Position numbers and translations under genes: made by a program
Assembly (NCBI GenBank): GCA_025399215.1
Contig: MU621163.1
Location: 1 to 64,000, forward strand
Reading direction: 5' to 3'
DNA length: 64,000 bases
DNA from: Globomyces pollinis-pini
Taxonomy: Eukaryota; Chytridiomycota; Chytridiomycetes; Rhizophydiales; Globomycetaceae
Notes under the pieces: generated by a model
Told to the model about the DNA's origin: nothing
Seen by the model: only the letters and a program-made list of their open reading frames with translations
Databases searched by the model: none
Part shown: in pieces, positions 1 to 10,150 of the stretch
Numbering within the stretch: position 1 is the first letter of the stretch
How the letters are laid out: every line of letters starts with the position of its first letter

Positions 1-1076
1 ATAGCATCAAGCACAGCCTTGGTATTCAAATTAGTACCATAGAAACCAATATCTACTAAAAACCAACACATAGCACAACCAAGGATAACTTTAAAATTCT
101 TCCATTGACCAAAGTATTGTTTGAATTCAGTCCAATATGGTTTTTTATCTTCAGGCTTTGCAGCAGCGATCCCCTCTACCAATTTACCACCTTCAATAAA
201 TTGTTTGGCATCTGCGATAGCTTGTTCTGCATTACCTTCGACTTCAAGTGTATATCGAGGAGTTTCAGAAATTGTTAATCGATAGTATACGGCCATTAAA
301 CAAGGTACCAAACCAAACAAAGCCATCCATCTCCAAACCATATCAAGAGCCTTGGAGTTAGCTTCAATTTGATCTTTATATGCACTGAGAGCTACAATAG
401 AGACCACTGTACCCAAGATAGTTCCTACACCTTGCATTGAAAACACTAAAGCCATCATAGTACCACGCATTTTTGAACCAGCAAATTCAGCTGTGATTAC
501 AGAGGAAACAGGGTAATCACCACCAACACCAACACCAAGAAGGAAACGCCAGAAACACATGATAGAAAGGAAGGTAAGACCATAACCAGGAGCCGCAGTT
601 TGCGCACATCCAAAGGCACCGACCATCAAGATGATTAATTCAACACCATACATTTTCTTTCGTCCAATAACATCACCCAAGATACCGAAACCAAGCTGAC
701 CAAACAAGTTACCCCACGCAGATGCAGCTTTGAGAAATGAAGTATCCCAATATCCAGGGAATTTTCCTTTTGGAAGTCCAAGACCGTATGCCATCATAGG
801 AACCATTAAACCAATAACGAAGTTATCATAAGAATCTGTCAAGAAACCAGTTCCTGCAACCAAGACAGCTCTTGTGTGAGATGAAGACCATCCGGCGGAA
901 TCTAATTCTGCCAATGCATCTTTTTTTTGTTGTTCAATGGAGGATATTTCTTTCTCCTTGGCGGGTCTTGCAAGCAAGACCACAGTGTTAGATGATGACC
1001 CGATGGAATCTAAATCTTCCAATGACTCTTTTTTATGTTGTTCAGGAGAGGATATTTCTTTCTCACTGGGGGACAT
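1..1076 (-). CDS. PHO84-type inorganic phosphate:H+ symporter, 3' end cut by window
   Basis: Major facilitator superfamily transporter of the PHO84/phosphate:H+ symporter family, expected in the plasma membrane for phosphate uptake. Reading leftward, the frame is open to the window edge without introns. It shows the first helix with FLTDSYDNF, the GDVIGRKKMYG loop between helices 2 and 3, the family motif GVGVGGDYP, the helix 6 end SETPRYTLEV and the second-half WFLVDIGFYGTNLN signature. The ATG at 1076 is chosen because it is the first in-frame ATG and a TATA box lies 33 bp upstream. The first about 70 residues contain a duplicated acidic cytosolic segment (see the repeat entry). About 358 residues are present; the last helices lie outside the window. 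Family assignment is secure; substrate is inferred from the family. Confidence 0.93.
   Translation of the reverse strand, partial: MSPSEKEISSPEQHKKESLEDLDSIGSSSNTVVLLARPAKEKEISSIEQQKKDALAELDSAGWSSSHTRAVLVAGTGFLTDSYDNFVIGLMVPMMAYGLGLPKGKFPGYWDTSFLKAASAWGNLFGQLGFGILGDVIGRKKMYGVELIILMVGAFGCAQTAAPGYGLTFLSIMCFWRFLLGVGVGGDYPVSSVITAEFAGSKMRGTMMALVFSMQGVGTILGTVVSIVALSAYKDQIEANSKALDMVWRWMALFGLVPCLMAVYYRLTISETPRYTLEVEGNAEQAIADAKQFIEGGKLVEGIAAAKPEDKKPYWTEFKQYFGQWKNFKVILGCAMCWFLVDIGFYGTNLNTKAVLDA
861..1073 (-). repeat. Diverged in-frame tandem duplication at the transporter N-terminus
   Basis: Two diverged copies of about 100 bp, near 861-960 and 975-1073, match in order. Both encode EKEISS, then a Glu/Gln-Lys-Lys stretch, then a Leu-Asp-Ser segment. 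The frame stays open across both copies, so the transporter starts with two versions of its cytosolic leader. The downstream copy runs straight into helix 1 and is presumably the ancestral one. Confidence 0.8.
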
Positions 1077-1108
1077 TTCTGCTTATGATTTATTGATCAA
1101 AGTTTCTA

Positions 1109-1116
1109 CTTTTATA
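1109..1116 (-). promoter_or_regulatory. TATA box of the phosphate transporter gene
   Basis: TATAAAAG on the minus strand, 33 bp upstream of the chosen ATG. The same spacing recurs at other genes in this window (see 9919, 27275, 59281), implying very short 5' leaders. Confidence 0.55.
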
Positions 1117-1927
1117 GAAGATACTTGAAACCAATCGAAACACTTTAGAGTATTACAAATCAAAACGTGTTCCTAAAAACCTAAAACGGAAACACTATTC
1201 AGAAATTTCGAAGCACTTTACCCAAAAGAGTCGTACACAAAAGAAACTCTAGAGATTAAAGGAATGTTGAAAGAGAGATTGTTGGCGTAAATGTTGGGTA
1301 CTAAGTCGGAAGCAACGCTTCTTGTTTATGGGCGTTCGAAAAAAATAATTCATCACCAGTTAGTTACCACAGTTACCATTGAATGGGAATATATATATAT
1401 AATACAATTAACTAAGTCAAAAACTATCTAATACACATATGCCTTTAGATTGAACCTGTTACCAAGAAATGAATGTGTACAGTGTTTTCGATCCAATTTG
1501 AATAACCCATTATACATACATTACACATATTCATTTAAAGAAATCATTCAAAAGTGGCAAAAGTTCTTAATATGAAGTAAACGTGCATGGTTTACCTGTT
1601 TTGTTTTAATACACTTAAAAACTTTTCCCATTGATTGATTCAAAGTCCAAACCATTAATCTCAGACTTTGAGGTTTGAAAGTGTCTCAAAATCTACCTAA
1701 CTAGCGATAAACTCCAAGTTAACCCTCACAGTAGATTCCAAAATATACTATATCAGGTTTAGGTTATTTTACATACTGTAGAAATTAAAGTAAATTCAGT
1801 TTACATTAGTGTCATATATTCATAATTGATTGCCAGTATATCAGTTTAAAAAAAATGGTTTAATGAAATACCAATGTTGAAATATCATATCAAAAGTGGG
1901 TGCCTACGATTTGTAACTAAATTGTAG
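1117..1927. other. AT-rich intergenic stretch, no gene seen
   Basis: Upstream region of the phosphate transporter. I looked here on the plus strand for the CHY zinc finger and first half of the RING that should precede the RCHY1-like exon at 1928 and found neither. An AACACGTT element near 1163 resembles the Pho4 core CACGTT, but one weak match is not evidence of phosphate control. Confidence 0.5.
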
Positions 1928-2275
1928 CCTTGTGGTCATAGTATTCACTACAAGTGTCATCAAGAGTATATTCAAACGAGTTATCAATGTCCCACCTGTT
2001 CTAAATCTCTGGCAAACATGTCTGACTATTTTCGTCGAATAGATACAATGTTGGCATCAAACACCATGCCTGACGAATACAAGAATACTTTATCACACAT
2101 TTATTGTAATGATTGTGAAAAGAAATCGTATACTCCTTATCATTTCTTGTATCATAAATGTCAACACTGTAATGGTTACAACTCCAAACTACTATCAACT
2201 ATGAGCTCACAACAATCAGATTTGGATTCGAACAGCAGTAGTGATAGTGCAGCTCTCAATCCAAATTCTGTCTAA
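1928..2275 (+). pseudogene. 3' fragment of an RCHY1/Pirh2-like CHY-RING E3 ligase gene
   Basis: An open exon begins after a good acceptor (TTGTAG at 1922-1927) and runs to a stop. It encodes the second half of a RING finger (CGHSIHYKC, then QCPTC), the conserved MSDYFRRID helix and the C-terminal zinc ribbon of the RCHY1 family (CNDCE, then HKCQHCNGYN), ending in a Ser/Asn-rich tail. Intact family members begin with a CHY zinc finger and the first RING half; neither is recognisable in the 850 bp upstream, where another gene starts. I therefore read it as a 5'-truncated remnant. It could instead be translated from ATG 2018 as a short protein, which would lack a functional RING. Confidence 0.7.
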
Positions 2276-2508
2276 CTTTTCTTTGTACCTTAATATATTT
2301 TTGTTGTCTCACTTACTCTTTTCCCACCCTAATCTCCAATACTAATGACACGAGTTCAAAACGAATAGTAGATGGAGCTTTGTATAATCAACACAGAACG
2401 AAACATACCATTGTTCTACTTTAGAGTATGAGGTAGAATGAATTCTCATCGTGTTAAGGTATTTCACTTTATTTTGAGCAACTTTATTTACAACAATATG
2501 CAATGAAA
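2276..2508. other. Short intergenic gap, nothing recognised
   Basis: Convergent 3' ends of the RCHY1-like fragment and the papain-like gene meet here. No gene, structured RNA or inverted repeat was noticed. Confidence 0.5.
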
Positions 2509-3705
2509 CTATTTGTTGATGCGTTCGGGTAGGAAATTTTCACAAGCATCAATTCCTGATTCGCATTCAACCAGAGTTTGGTAACTAGCAGGGTAGTCAC
2601 CCATTTCTATCTGTTTCTCCTTTATGAAATGAATTGTTGTATCAGAAGATAGCAAATAATCAACATCCACTTCAACATATGCTTTGGTCTTCCACCAATT
2701 CTGCAAAAGATAACGCTTGTTGCCATCAACTTCTCGGTATCCAACAAGAACCATAGCGTGACGCCCTTTAAAATTTTCTTCGTTGTGTTCCCCTAAATGC
2801 TGCCAATTTTCTGTAATAAACTCTTCTGTGACGCAAAATCCAGAAACAAGAGCAGGGCCATGTTCTTGGAGTAAAGCTCCCATGTCAGTTTGCGCAAGAG
2901 ACTCATTCACTAGAGAAATGATTTGTTTTGATTTTGGTCTCTTTTTCAATATACTTCTGAGAAATTCCCAAGAATCGCTACCCTTATCATTCCAAATTTG
3001 TTCATACAAATGAGTTCCTGGCATGTACTTTTTCAGGTATTCCGCCATATTCAACATTGGAATTTGTTTATCATTGTTCATGGCAACCAAATAATGCTGC
3101 ATAACAACACATGCGTGCATATAACAAAGGCCACTTCTTTGGAATCGTTCAACAAGAGCATGTTCTTTTTTTTTCAAATCTTTGTGATCTCTGAATACCA
3201 CCCATGAGATGTTAGCCTTCCACTCTGAATGGTTTGATACAAACTCTTCAAATAAAGTAGTTTGCTCCAAATTGGTTCTTGTTGGACTTGTTTCTCCCTT
3301 TTGAACAATGATTTCCAATCGTTTCAATGCACTTTTTAGTTTATCAGTTCTTGCAGCAAATAGCTCTTCGAACTTCCATTTTCTAAAATGAGGTTCTTCA
3401 TCAGCCAGTAGCTCGTCGAATTCGTTCGTTCGAACAACAGAGCTCTTTGCGGCCATTATCCCCTTTGCATACAAGAACATCAACAATTTATTTTGCTGAT
3501 GTGGTTCATCCAATTCTTCAAGTTGTTTCCGCTTTCTCTTTAGACTGCTTGGATAGTCGATAGCATACAACTCAGCTGCCTTTTCAACTTCTTCTTCATT
3601 CAATCTCCATTCTTCTTTGTAAGGTGTGAATAATTCAGTCATTTTTGAAAAAAAAGTTAAAATTTCAACCAACTTATTTCCTTTAAAAACCTGGTATGAT
3701 TCCAA
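2509..3705 (-). CDS. Papain-like fold cysteine-peptidase-like protein, intronless
   Basis: 398 residues in one exon. The N-terminal half is charged and helical (rich in Lys, Glu and Leu, residues 25-190) and not recognised. The C-terminal half matches the layout of papain-type (C1-like) domains: a candidate nucleophile Cys194 in SGLCYMHA, the GPALVSGFCV strand near 283-292 that corresponds to the GP-V segment of papains, His316 in GRHAMVLVGY and the NWW motif near 336 where papain has its Asn-Ser-Trp. There is no signal peptide, so it looks cytosolic. Its lack of introns sets it apart from most neighbours. Activity is inferred from residue order only; it may be a non-enzymatic relative. A start at the Met near residue 22 is also possible. 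Confidence 0.6.
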   Translation of the reverse strand: MESYQVFKGNKLVEILTFFSKMTELFTPYKEEWRLNEEEVEKAAELYAIDYPSSLKRKRKQLEELDEPHQQNKLLMFLYAKGIMAAKSSVVRTNEFDELLADEEPHFRKWKFEELFAARTDKLKSALKRLEIIVQKGETSPTRTNLEQTTLFEEFVSNHSEWKANISWVVFRDHKDLKKKEHALVERFQRSGLCYMHACVVMQHYLVAMNNDKQIPMLNMAEYLKKYMPGTHLYEQIWNDKGSDSWEFLRSILKKRPKSKQIISLVNESLAQTDMGALLQEHGPALVSGFCVTEEFITENWQHLGEHNEENFKGRHAMVLVGYREVDGNKRYLLQNWWKTKAYVEVDVDYLLSSDTTIHFIKEKQIEMGDYPASYQTLVECESGIDACENFLPERINK

Positions 3706-4407
3706 TGTTATGACGAATGTTCTTTGTATTTTTGCTGTTTCCTAATCTAAAACAACTGTTGGTATACATGCTACACAGTATTCAGCCAATTTCGTTGATA
3801 AATGCCTTACTGCTTTTGATAAAAGCTGTATAGTACCTAGTGTTTTCAACTTATTGAAGTTTATTTTGGCTGATAAGTATATCATATCTCTTAAGAATTA
3901 ACGTCTGTATTATTGGACACTTATTATGACTTCAATTTAGAAAGATGGTCAAAAATAGCTTATTTTAGTGACCTAAAACAGGTCATTGAACACTCCGGGA
4001 CCTGTCACGTTTCTATCTAAGTTTAACGTAACACATGATGCATGAAAGAAATCCACCAACCAAACGATAGATATTATGTAAGCTAATGATGACATGAAAA
4101 CAATAAGATCAACGTTCAACAGTAATATCAATACAGGGGAGAGAAACGTGGGGTGGGTGATCGACAAGTTTGTGGCCACATGATGGTGGTACATGACAAA
4201 AAGTGAATCAGGACACTGGATAGAAACCTCTAATAAAATAGCTACTGATCCAGTAAACAGGATATAGATACTCATAGTATCCAACAGCAACAACCTTCAA
4301 CATCGAGTCCAAAACTCTACTCTAACCAGGGTCAAAGTAGAAAAGAGACAAATTCCTGATCTCCGCCACTCCTCGCTTAAATACTCGTTACATTTCCCTT
4401 CAATTTT
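3706..4407. other. Divergent intergenic region
   Basis: Lies between two divergently transcribed genes and should hold both promoters. A hydrophobic 106-codon ORF on the minus strand (3973-4293) has no recognisable family and is not called. Confidence 0.5.
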
Positions 4408-6034
4408 ATGCTTCAATCCATCGAAACTCAACCCATCCAAACTAAAGTTATTGATTCAGAAAAAACTTTACCAACCCGTTCTGCTACTGAAGTAAAAGTA
4501 GGCGATTTCGAAGCTGATCACCATTTCTATCCTAGAGTTTTAAATGCTCATATACATCCTTTGGTATCTTCCTTCTTTTCTTTGGGAAATACTAGAATCG
4601 TTCAACGGTATACTCACTTGAATCCTCAAGTAAATCCTCAAGTATTGGAAGATTTACTAAACTATTCTCCAAAATACTTTCACTGGGCTGGTAATGGATA
4701 ATCTTTTTAACATTTGTATAGGGTCGGATCTATTCAATGTGACTACTGCAAGTGGTAAACGTCAAATGATTGTTGTTGAAACAAACTCTTGTCCATCAGG
4801 TCAAAAGTCTATGCCATTAATTAATGAAATCGGGGATGAACATGGTGGTTATGGGTCAGTCATTGATCATTCTGCTATAGAGTTGTTTGCTAAAGTAGAC
4901 CCTAACTTGGGAGATCTAGCCGTTATCTATGATAAAAATAGTATGGAAGCTACTGGTTATGCTGCTGTTTTGGCTGATAAGACTAATGAAAAGGTTTGGT
5001 TGGCTGAATATCATTTGAATGATCCTAACCCACCGGTAAAATGGGAAGATGGTGTCATGTTTGTTCGTGATGGTGAAAATCGTAACTTTTCATTTATTTA
5101 ATTCAATTTAGAATGGCATCCTATCAGAGCTTGTTTCCGTTATGTCACTCAAAAGCCTTGGAATAGGTTTCCTATTCACTCAAAAACAGTCGTCTTGAAT
5201 AGTGTATGTTATTTATGTTTTTTTTATTGGTAGGTTGTTGCTTGTTTGGCTGGGGGTAGAAACAAAGCTATGGCTTCCAGAGCATATGATTTCTTTAATG
5301 CCGAATACGCTGGTTCTGGTTTATCAGTTAGAGTTCCTGAAACAATTCGCAACATTACAAAGAGTGAAATCCCACTCTGGATCGATAGTATGGGTGGTCA
5401 TGCAGTTCTCAAAGTTCCTTACTCAAATGCCGGTCAAGGTGTATATACAATCACAAACAAGAAAGAACTGGCGGACTTTATGAATGAAGATCATCATTAT
5501 GATAAATTTATTGTTCAATCCTTGGTTGGAAATGCATCATGGTCTTCAGTGACTAGATCCGGTACTTTCTTTCATGTCGGCACTATTCCAAATAAGAAAA
5601 ATAACTCTTATGTTGTTGACCTTCGTATGATGGTTTCTGGAGATAAAAATGGATTCCGTCCTGTTGCTTGTTATGCTAGAAAAGCTAGAAAGCCACTATG
5701 CAAGACTTTAGGTTCCGACCCAACTGGTATGAACATTACTAAACTAATCATAGTCACCTCATGGGATATGCTTGGTACCAATCTATCTGTGAAGAAAGAT
5801 GGCGAATGGACCACAGAGTCTCAACGTTTACTGTTAATGGATAGAAAGGACTTTAACCAACTTGGTCTCGGAATTGATGACTTGATTGATGCATACATTC
5901 AAACAGTGCTATCTGTAATTGCTATCGATAAATTGGCCTGCCGTTTGATGAAAGATGAGAATGGTACATTTGATTATGAACTATTTGAAGATCTTAACCC
6001 TGATCCTGCACTTTTGAAAGAGATCATTCACTAA
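4408..6034 (+). CDS. Uncharacterised ATP-grasp-like protein
   Basis: Exons 4408-4690, 4722-5081, 5112-5203 and 5234-6034 (introns of 30-31 nt) give 511 residues. Notable conserved-looking blocks are [15 protein letters not shown] near residue 125, [18 protein letters not shown] near 217, and a Gly-rich loop [15 protein letters not shown] near 300 that resembles the phosphate-binding loop of ATP-grasp enzymes. Later come [10 protein letters not shown] and an Asp/Asn-containing stretch where such enzymes bind metal. No signal peptide or membrane helix. I recognise the overall look of an ATP-grasp ligase but not the substrate; assignment rests on motif style, not a named family. Confidence 0.6.
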
Positions 6035-6179
6035 CTTTTCCCATATTAATTGTTAATATTTTCTTAAACTATGGCAATAATTTGTATCTTTAATTTGATG
6101 ACCAAATGAGACAAGTAACACAAACTAATTTAACGTTACACTACTAATCTAAAATTCAACAAAGGAGCGTAGTTTATTA

Positions 6180-7301
6180 TTAAAGCAAGGTGTATACTTT
6201 GACTGACTTCAAAGTAAGATGAGCCTCTGAATAGTCCATTTGGGGGCTAAGAACATAATCAGCACATGTTGCACCTCTGCTTTGAACTGGAGAGTTTAAA
6301 CCTATGTATTCAATAAATGATCCTTACCACAAGTACGACCCCATATAGCCGGATCAGCCGCATAATCACCACAGAATGCCGTATTTATTACCAACTGCTG
6401 TGGTCCAAATGACTCAACACCGCATAGCTCTCCAAAGGGGAATGTATTTAATGGTGTTGGCCAATTATTTGGTTCTGGTTTACCATTGAGTATATCTTCT
6501 GGGATGGAACCTCTTGGAAATTGCCAAATCTTGATCCAACCAGCTGAGAGTGGTACCCACTAAATGATTAATCTACAACTACTATTATACCTCCATAGCT
6601 AGAATACCACCATTATTATTATTCCACTAAGATTAATATACAAAAAACTGTACAGGTCGGCCTGCATAACCAGGTGGAGTAGGAGTTCCACAACCACCTC
6701 TGTTTACAATTGGATTTGCTTCACATAATCTTCCACTAATGTTGAAAAAACATCCTGGTCTTGAATGAACCAACATTGTATTCACCGTTTCAGCATTGAT
6801 GACTTCCAACATATCAATTTCACCATTTTTAGGCCAATCTTCACCAGATGTCCATATTGCCGGCCAAATTCCACAACCTATAATTTAAAACCAGTAAATT
6901 TTACCATGAGGTAAATGTTGAATGTCATATATAAACAAACCACTTTTATAATATTTTTCAGAGAAGATTCTTAAAGACATTGGAGTTCCATCAGGACCTC
7001 TAGTAGCATTTAAAACTATTGTATCCTCATCTTTGTTGTATTGAATCAAGTTATTTTCCGTAGCAGATTTTTGAGTTTGATATTTTTGAATTCCATTATT
7101 AGGATCTTTAGTGAAATAAAAGAACCATTTCTTTCCTTCAAAGAAATCTTTTGGAGAATAAAAAGAAGTTAATTGATAACGACCATTTGGTAAGAAACCG
7201 GTAGGACTGTTTAATATGATTTCCTGCTTTACTTTTTGAAATAGTTTAGTACCTTCAAAGTAGAAGACTATTGCTATTGGAATTAAAAATATGATATTCA
7301 T
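6180..7301 (-). CDS. Secreted GH16 endo-beta-glucanase
   Basis: Exons 6905-7301, 6654-6877, 6591-6626, 6328-6559 and 6180-6301 (introns 26-31 nt) give 336 residues. An N-terminal hydrophobic leader (MNIIFLIPIAIVFYF) suggests secretion. The glycoside hydrolase family 16 catalytic motif NGEIDMLE lies near residue 157; in this family the two Glu are nucleophile and acid/base and the Asp assists. Other family marks are GIWPAIWTSG just before, the FCGDYA and WG segment and the closing SVKVY strand. Closest in style to fungal endo-1,3(4)-beta-glucanases that cut cell-wall or substrate glucans. The 27-nt intron ending at 6627 could use a slightly different donor. Confidence 0.9.
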
Positions 7302-7680
7302 TGAATTTGGTTTAAATTATTTTTTTGTTAAAATTTGAATTTGGTTGTTTGTACAACCCTCTTTAAAAACCGTGGTTTTTGACAGGTTTGACAGACTTTG
7401 ATGGGAATGGTTGGACAAACTATTCGTTACCAATAATAAAATTATTAGTAGAATCTTATTGATCAAGTGCTTAGAAAAAAAATCATAAACGATCCGTTTA
7501 AACTAACGGCACAGACGATCTTATATGTACATGGTCTTATTAGATCAATCACACAGCTTCACGATCCTCTATGTACAAGGTGTTATTAGATCAATTTTGT
7601 TTTCCATCTTAAAACGTCAGGCTGTTTGTTGGCTCCAACTAAAGCGTTAAAATGATTTCAAGTATCTGATACCCTTTCTA

Positions 7681-8837
7681 ATGCTTTTGGTAAACAACCA
7701 TCCAGAATCAATTGCTTTGGGTTACTTTTCAATAGCACTATGTACAATCGCCTTACTTTTAAATGTGGGCCATTTCATATATTTAATTACTGGTTCGCTC
7801 AATCATTCAACAATGTCTCTCAAACTGGTAGCCTTCCCAATATTTGGGTCGATTCTATTAGCGTCAAATATTGTTTACTTTTTTGTTGCCGAAGAAATTC
7901 CTGGTCAACTCTTTGTCAGCAATTTCTATCTGTCCTTTTTAACTGATACCAGTCAGTTTGCATTATCATTTGGTCATATCTATCTCAGTACTGAATTGTT
8001 ACGAGTTTTGTATTCGTTGACTGATTTTTGGACCATAAAAAGGATCAATATTCTTCAATGGACTCTCTTTATATATGGTTTATTTGGATTCGTTGGTTTG
8101 ATGGTCTACATTTGTAGTGGGGGAATCACAAAAACATCAAAAGAGCTTGAATTTGGATTTATACATAAGGTATCTTGTGCGTGTTTAACCTTTAGTATAT
8201 CCTAGGTTTTTTCTTTACAGCTACATTGGGAACAGCAATCTATGATTTTATTCAAGGTCTGTATTTTGTAAAGAAACTATACAATCTACTGAAGGAAAAG
8301 CAAAGTAAATCAAATATTGAACAGCGTGAAAAATTATCGATTCAATACTATAAAGTATGTTTCTTGATTATCGCAACCTTTCTTTTGGATTTCTTTGCAA
8401 ACATATTTGGTGTCTTAGCAGTAATGGCCAGTGAAAATAGACAATTGTTATTCAGGTCTCTTTGTGGAATTGGAAACAGTCAATTCTCCCTACGTGCCAT
8501 TCTATTTACAAAAACATTCATCAATATTAGAGATTTGAAAATTGTCTCAATGTCAGTTCGTCAAAATCACTCTAATGACATTCATGGATCAAGCAAACAT
8601 ATCACCAATCTATCATCCATAGAAGCCAATGATACCTTCTCTGATGAATTGAACACTCCTTTTGAAGATGTCAGTTTGAATGGAATGCTTGGATTTAATG
8701 AAAGTCAAATATCTAAACCTTTTGTAAACGTTGGAAGTGAATTTGTATTCCCGATTATACCTATCTTACCAATTGACAATGATAATACTCAATCACCAAC
8801 GAGTATGTCTAGTGTTGTCACCAAAATTGACCTGTAG
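7681..8837 (+). CDS. Seven-helix membrane protein, GPCR-like topology
   Basis: Exons 7681-8169 and 8196-8837 (26-nt intron) give 376 residues. Seven hydrophobic segments are visible, roughly at residues 15-36, 47-69, 83-108, 120-145, 165-186, 222-245 and 248-275, followed by a polar Ser/Asn/Asp-rich tail of about 90 residues typical of a cytosolic regulatory end. The short extracellular N-terminus and long polar C-terminus fit a receptor-like topology. No family motif is recognised, so receptor function is a guess from shape alone. It could be a transporter-like or pheromone-receptor-like orphan. Confidence 0.6.
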
Positions 8838-8940
8838 CCCTGTACTTGTCGATTAGTATACATTATATAACTTAAATAAACTCTGTATATTTTTTAAACC
8901 CGTGTTAATATGCTTTAAGTGTATGAATTATATTGGTGAA

Positions 8941-9885
8941 TCAAGTTGCCCATCTAGTTTCACCGGCATGAATAACTTCAAGCATTTCTTGAAGTGTTTC
9001 GGTAAATGATTCCGAAGGTAAACCATGTCCTTTACCTTCAAAATAGGCAGCTTTGGCACCAATATGCTTTGCTAAATGTTCAGTACATGATGGATCAATC
9101 AGTCGGTCAGCAGTTCCAGTCATGGCAACTACGTTTGGTATGTGCTCCCCAAGCTTAGCCAATCGATCTTCTTTGACGTGATGAGTTAATACACCAGTGC
9201 CTTGACCAATAAATGTAGTCAACCCAACTGCAGGTCTTTTCTTCATTTGAGCTGGAATAGTCTTCATGAATTTATCATAATTACTTTCGTAATCAAACCT
9301 TTCCGGTTTAGATTTCATCCATTCTTCATCTGAAAACAATGTATAAAACAAATTATCCAATCGTTCATGTTCATTCAAAAACATGGATCTGATAGTTCGT
9401 AAGGCGGCAGGACTCTCGTTCTTTGGACTGACATGCTTTGCACAAGTTGCCAATAGGGATAACGATTTGAATCGATCTGGTAATAATAATGCCAATTCTT
9501 GAGATATCATTCCACCCATTGAGATTCCAGCGAGATGAACGGACCTTGGTTGATTCCATCCAGCATGTTCAAGAACTGCTGCCGCATCTTCAGCCATTCC
9601 TTGGGTGGTGAATCTTCCAAAATTTCCAGTACTAAAACCAAATCCTCGATTTTCAATCAACAGACAAGAATATTCATCACCACGTAGATCAGCAAAATGA
9701 TGTACTATAGGTTCCCAACCTGCCATACTAGCCATCAATCCTGTTATAAATAAGATTTTCTTTGGTCCATTTCCATGAATTTCATAATGAATTTTATAGC
9801 TATTAACAGGAATCAATTCAACTTTTGTTGGTTTAGTAGAAAAATAACCAGCACCATTTTGGAAATCTAAAGTTAATTCAGTCAT
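8941..9885 (-). CDS. Alpha/beta hydrolase, paralog of the gene at 11439
   Basis: Single exon, 314 residues. Alpha/beta hydrolase fold protein with a nucleophile elbow GISMGGM (Ser near residue 122), the oxyanion-side segment FITGLMASMAGWEP near 46, an acid Asp in the GTADRLIDP strand and a catalytic His in FEGKGHGLP near residue 287. Typical length for small serine hydrolases. No signal peptide. The gene points away from COQ2 and shares about half its residues by eye with the hydrolase on COQ2's other side, including both catalytic blocks. The substrate cannot be told. Confidence 0.85.
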   Translation of the reverse strand: MTELTLDFQNGAGYFSTKPTKVELIPVNSYKIHYEIHGNGPKKILFITGLMASMAGWEPIVHHFADLRGDEYSCLLIENRGFGFSTGNFGRFTTQGMAEDAAAVLEHAGWNQPRSVHLAGISMGGMISQELALLLPDRFKSLSLLATCAKHVSPKNESPAALRTIRSMFLNEHERLDNLFYTLFSDEEWMKSKPERFDYESNYDKFMKTIPAQMKKRPAVGLTTFIGQGTGVLTHHVKEDRLAKLGEHIPNVVAMTGTADRLIDPSCTEHLAKHIGAKAAYFEGKGHGLPSESFTETLQEMLEVIHAGETRWAT

Positions 9886-9918
9886 TTGTAAGAATTTATG
9901 ATTTCAATTGAAAACCCT

Positions 9919-9926
9919 GTTTTATA
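9919..9926 (-). promoter_or_regulatory. TATA box of the alpha/beta hydrolase gene
   Basis: TATAAAAC on the minus strand, 34 bp upstream of the ATG at 9885, matching the spacing at several other genes here. Confidence 0.5.
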
Positions 9927-10150
9927 CCACAAGCCTTTGTTTTATCCGAAGGCCGAACCAAGTGCTTGTCGGCCCGGCTGTGATCCACGTTGAAATTTTG
10001 ATGGTATTAAAATATTGATAGTAAAGACATGGTATGAAATTGTTGACCAAAATCATATTAAAGTACTATTGTTGAAGGTAGTCTTTGAATTGAAACATTT
10101 CAACCAAAGGAAAAAATTTAAACCAATTTGAATTAGGATTTGATAGAAGG

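Noticed and set aside
3973..4293. Hydrophobic 106-codon ORF on the minus strand
   Set aside because: It lies in the divergent promoter region, has no family-like motif or TATA element, and starts only about 100 bp from the ATP-grasp-like gene; probably chance.
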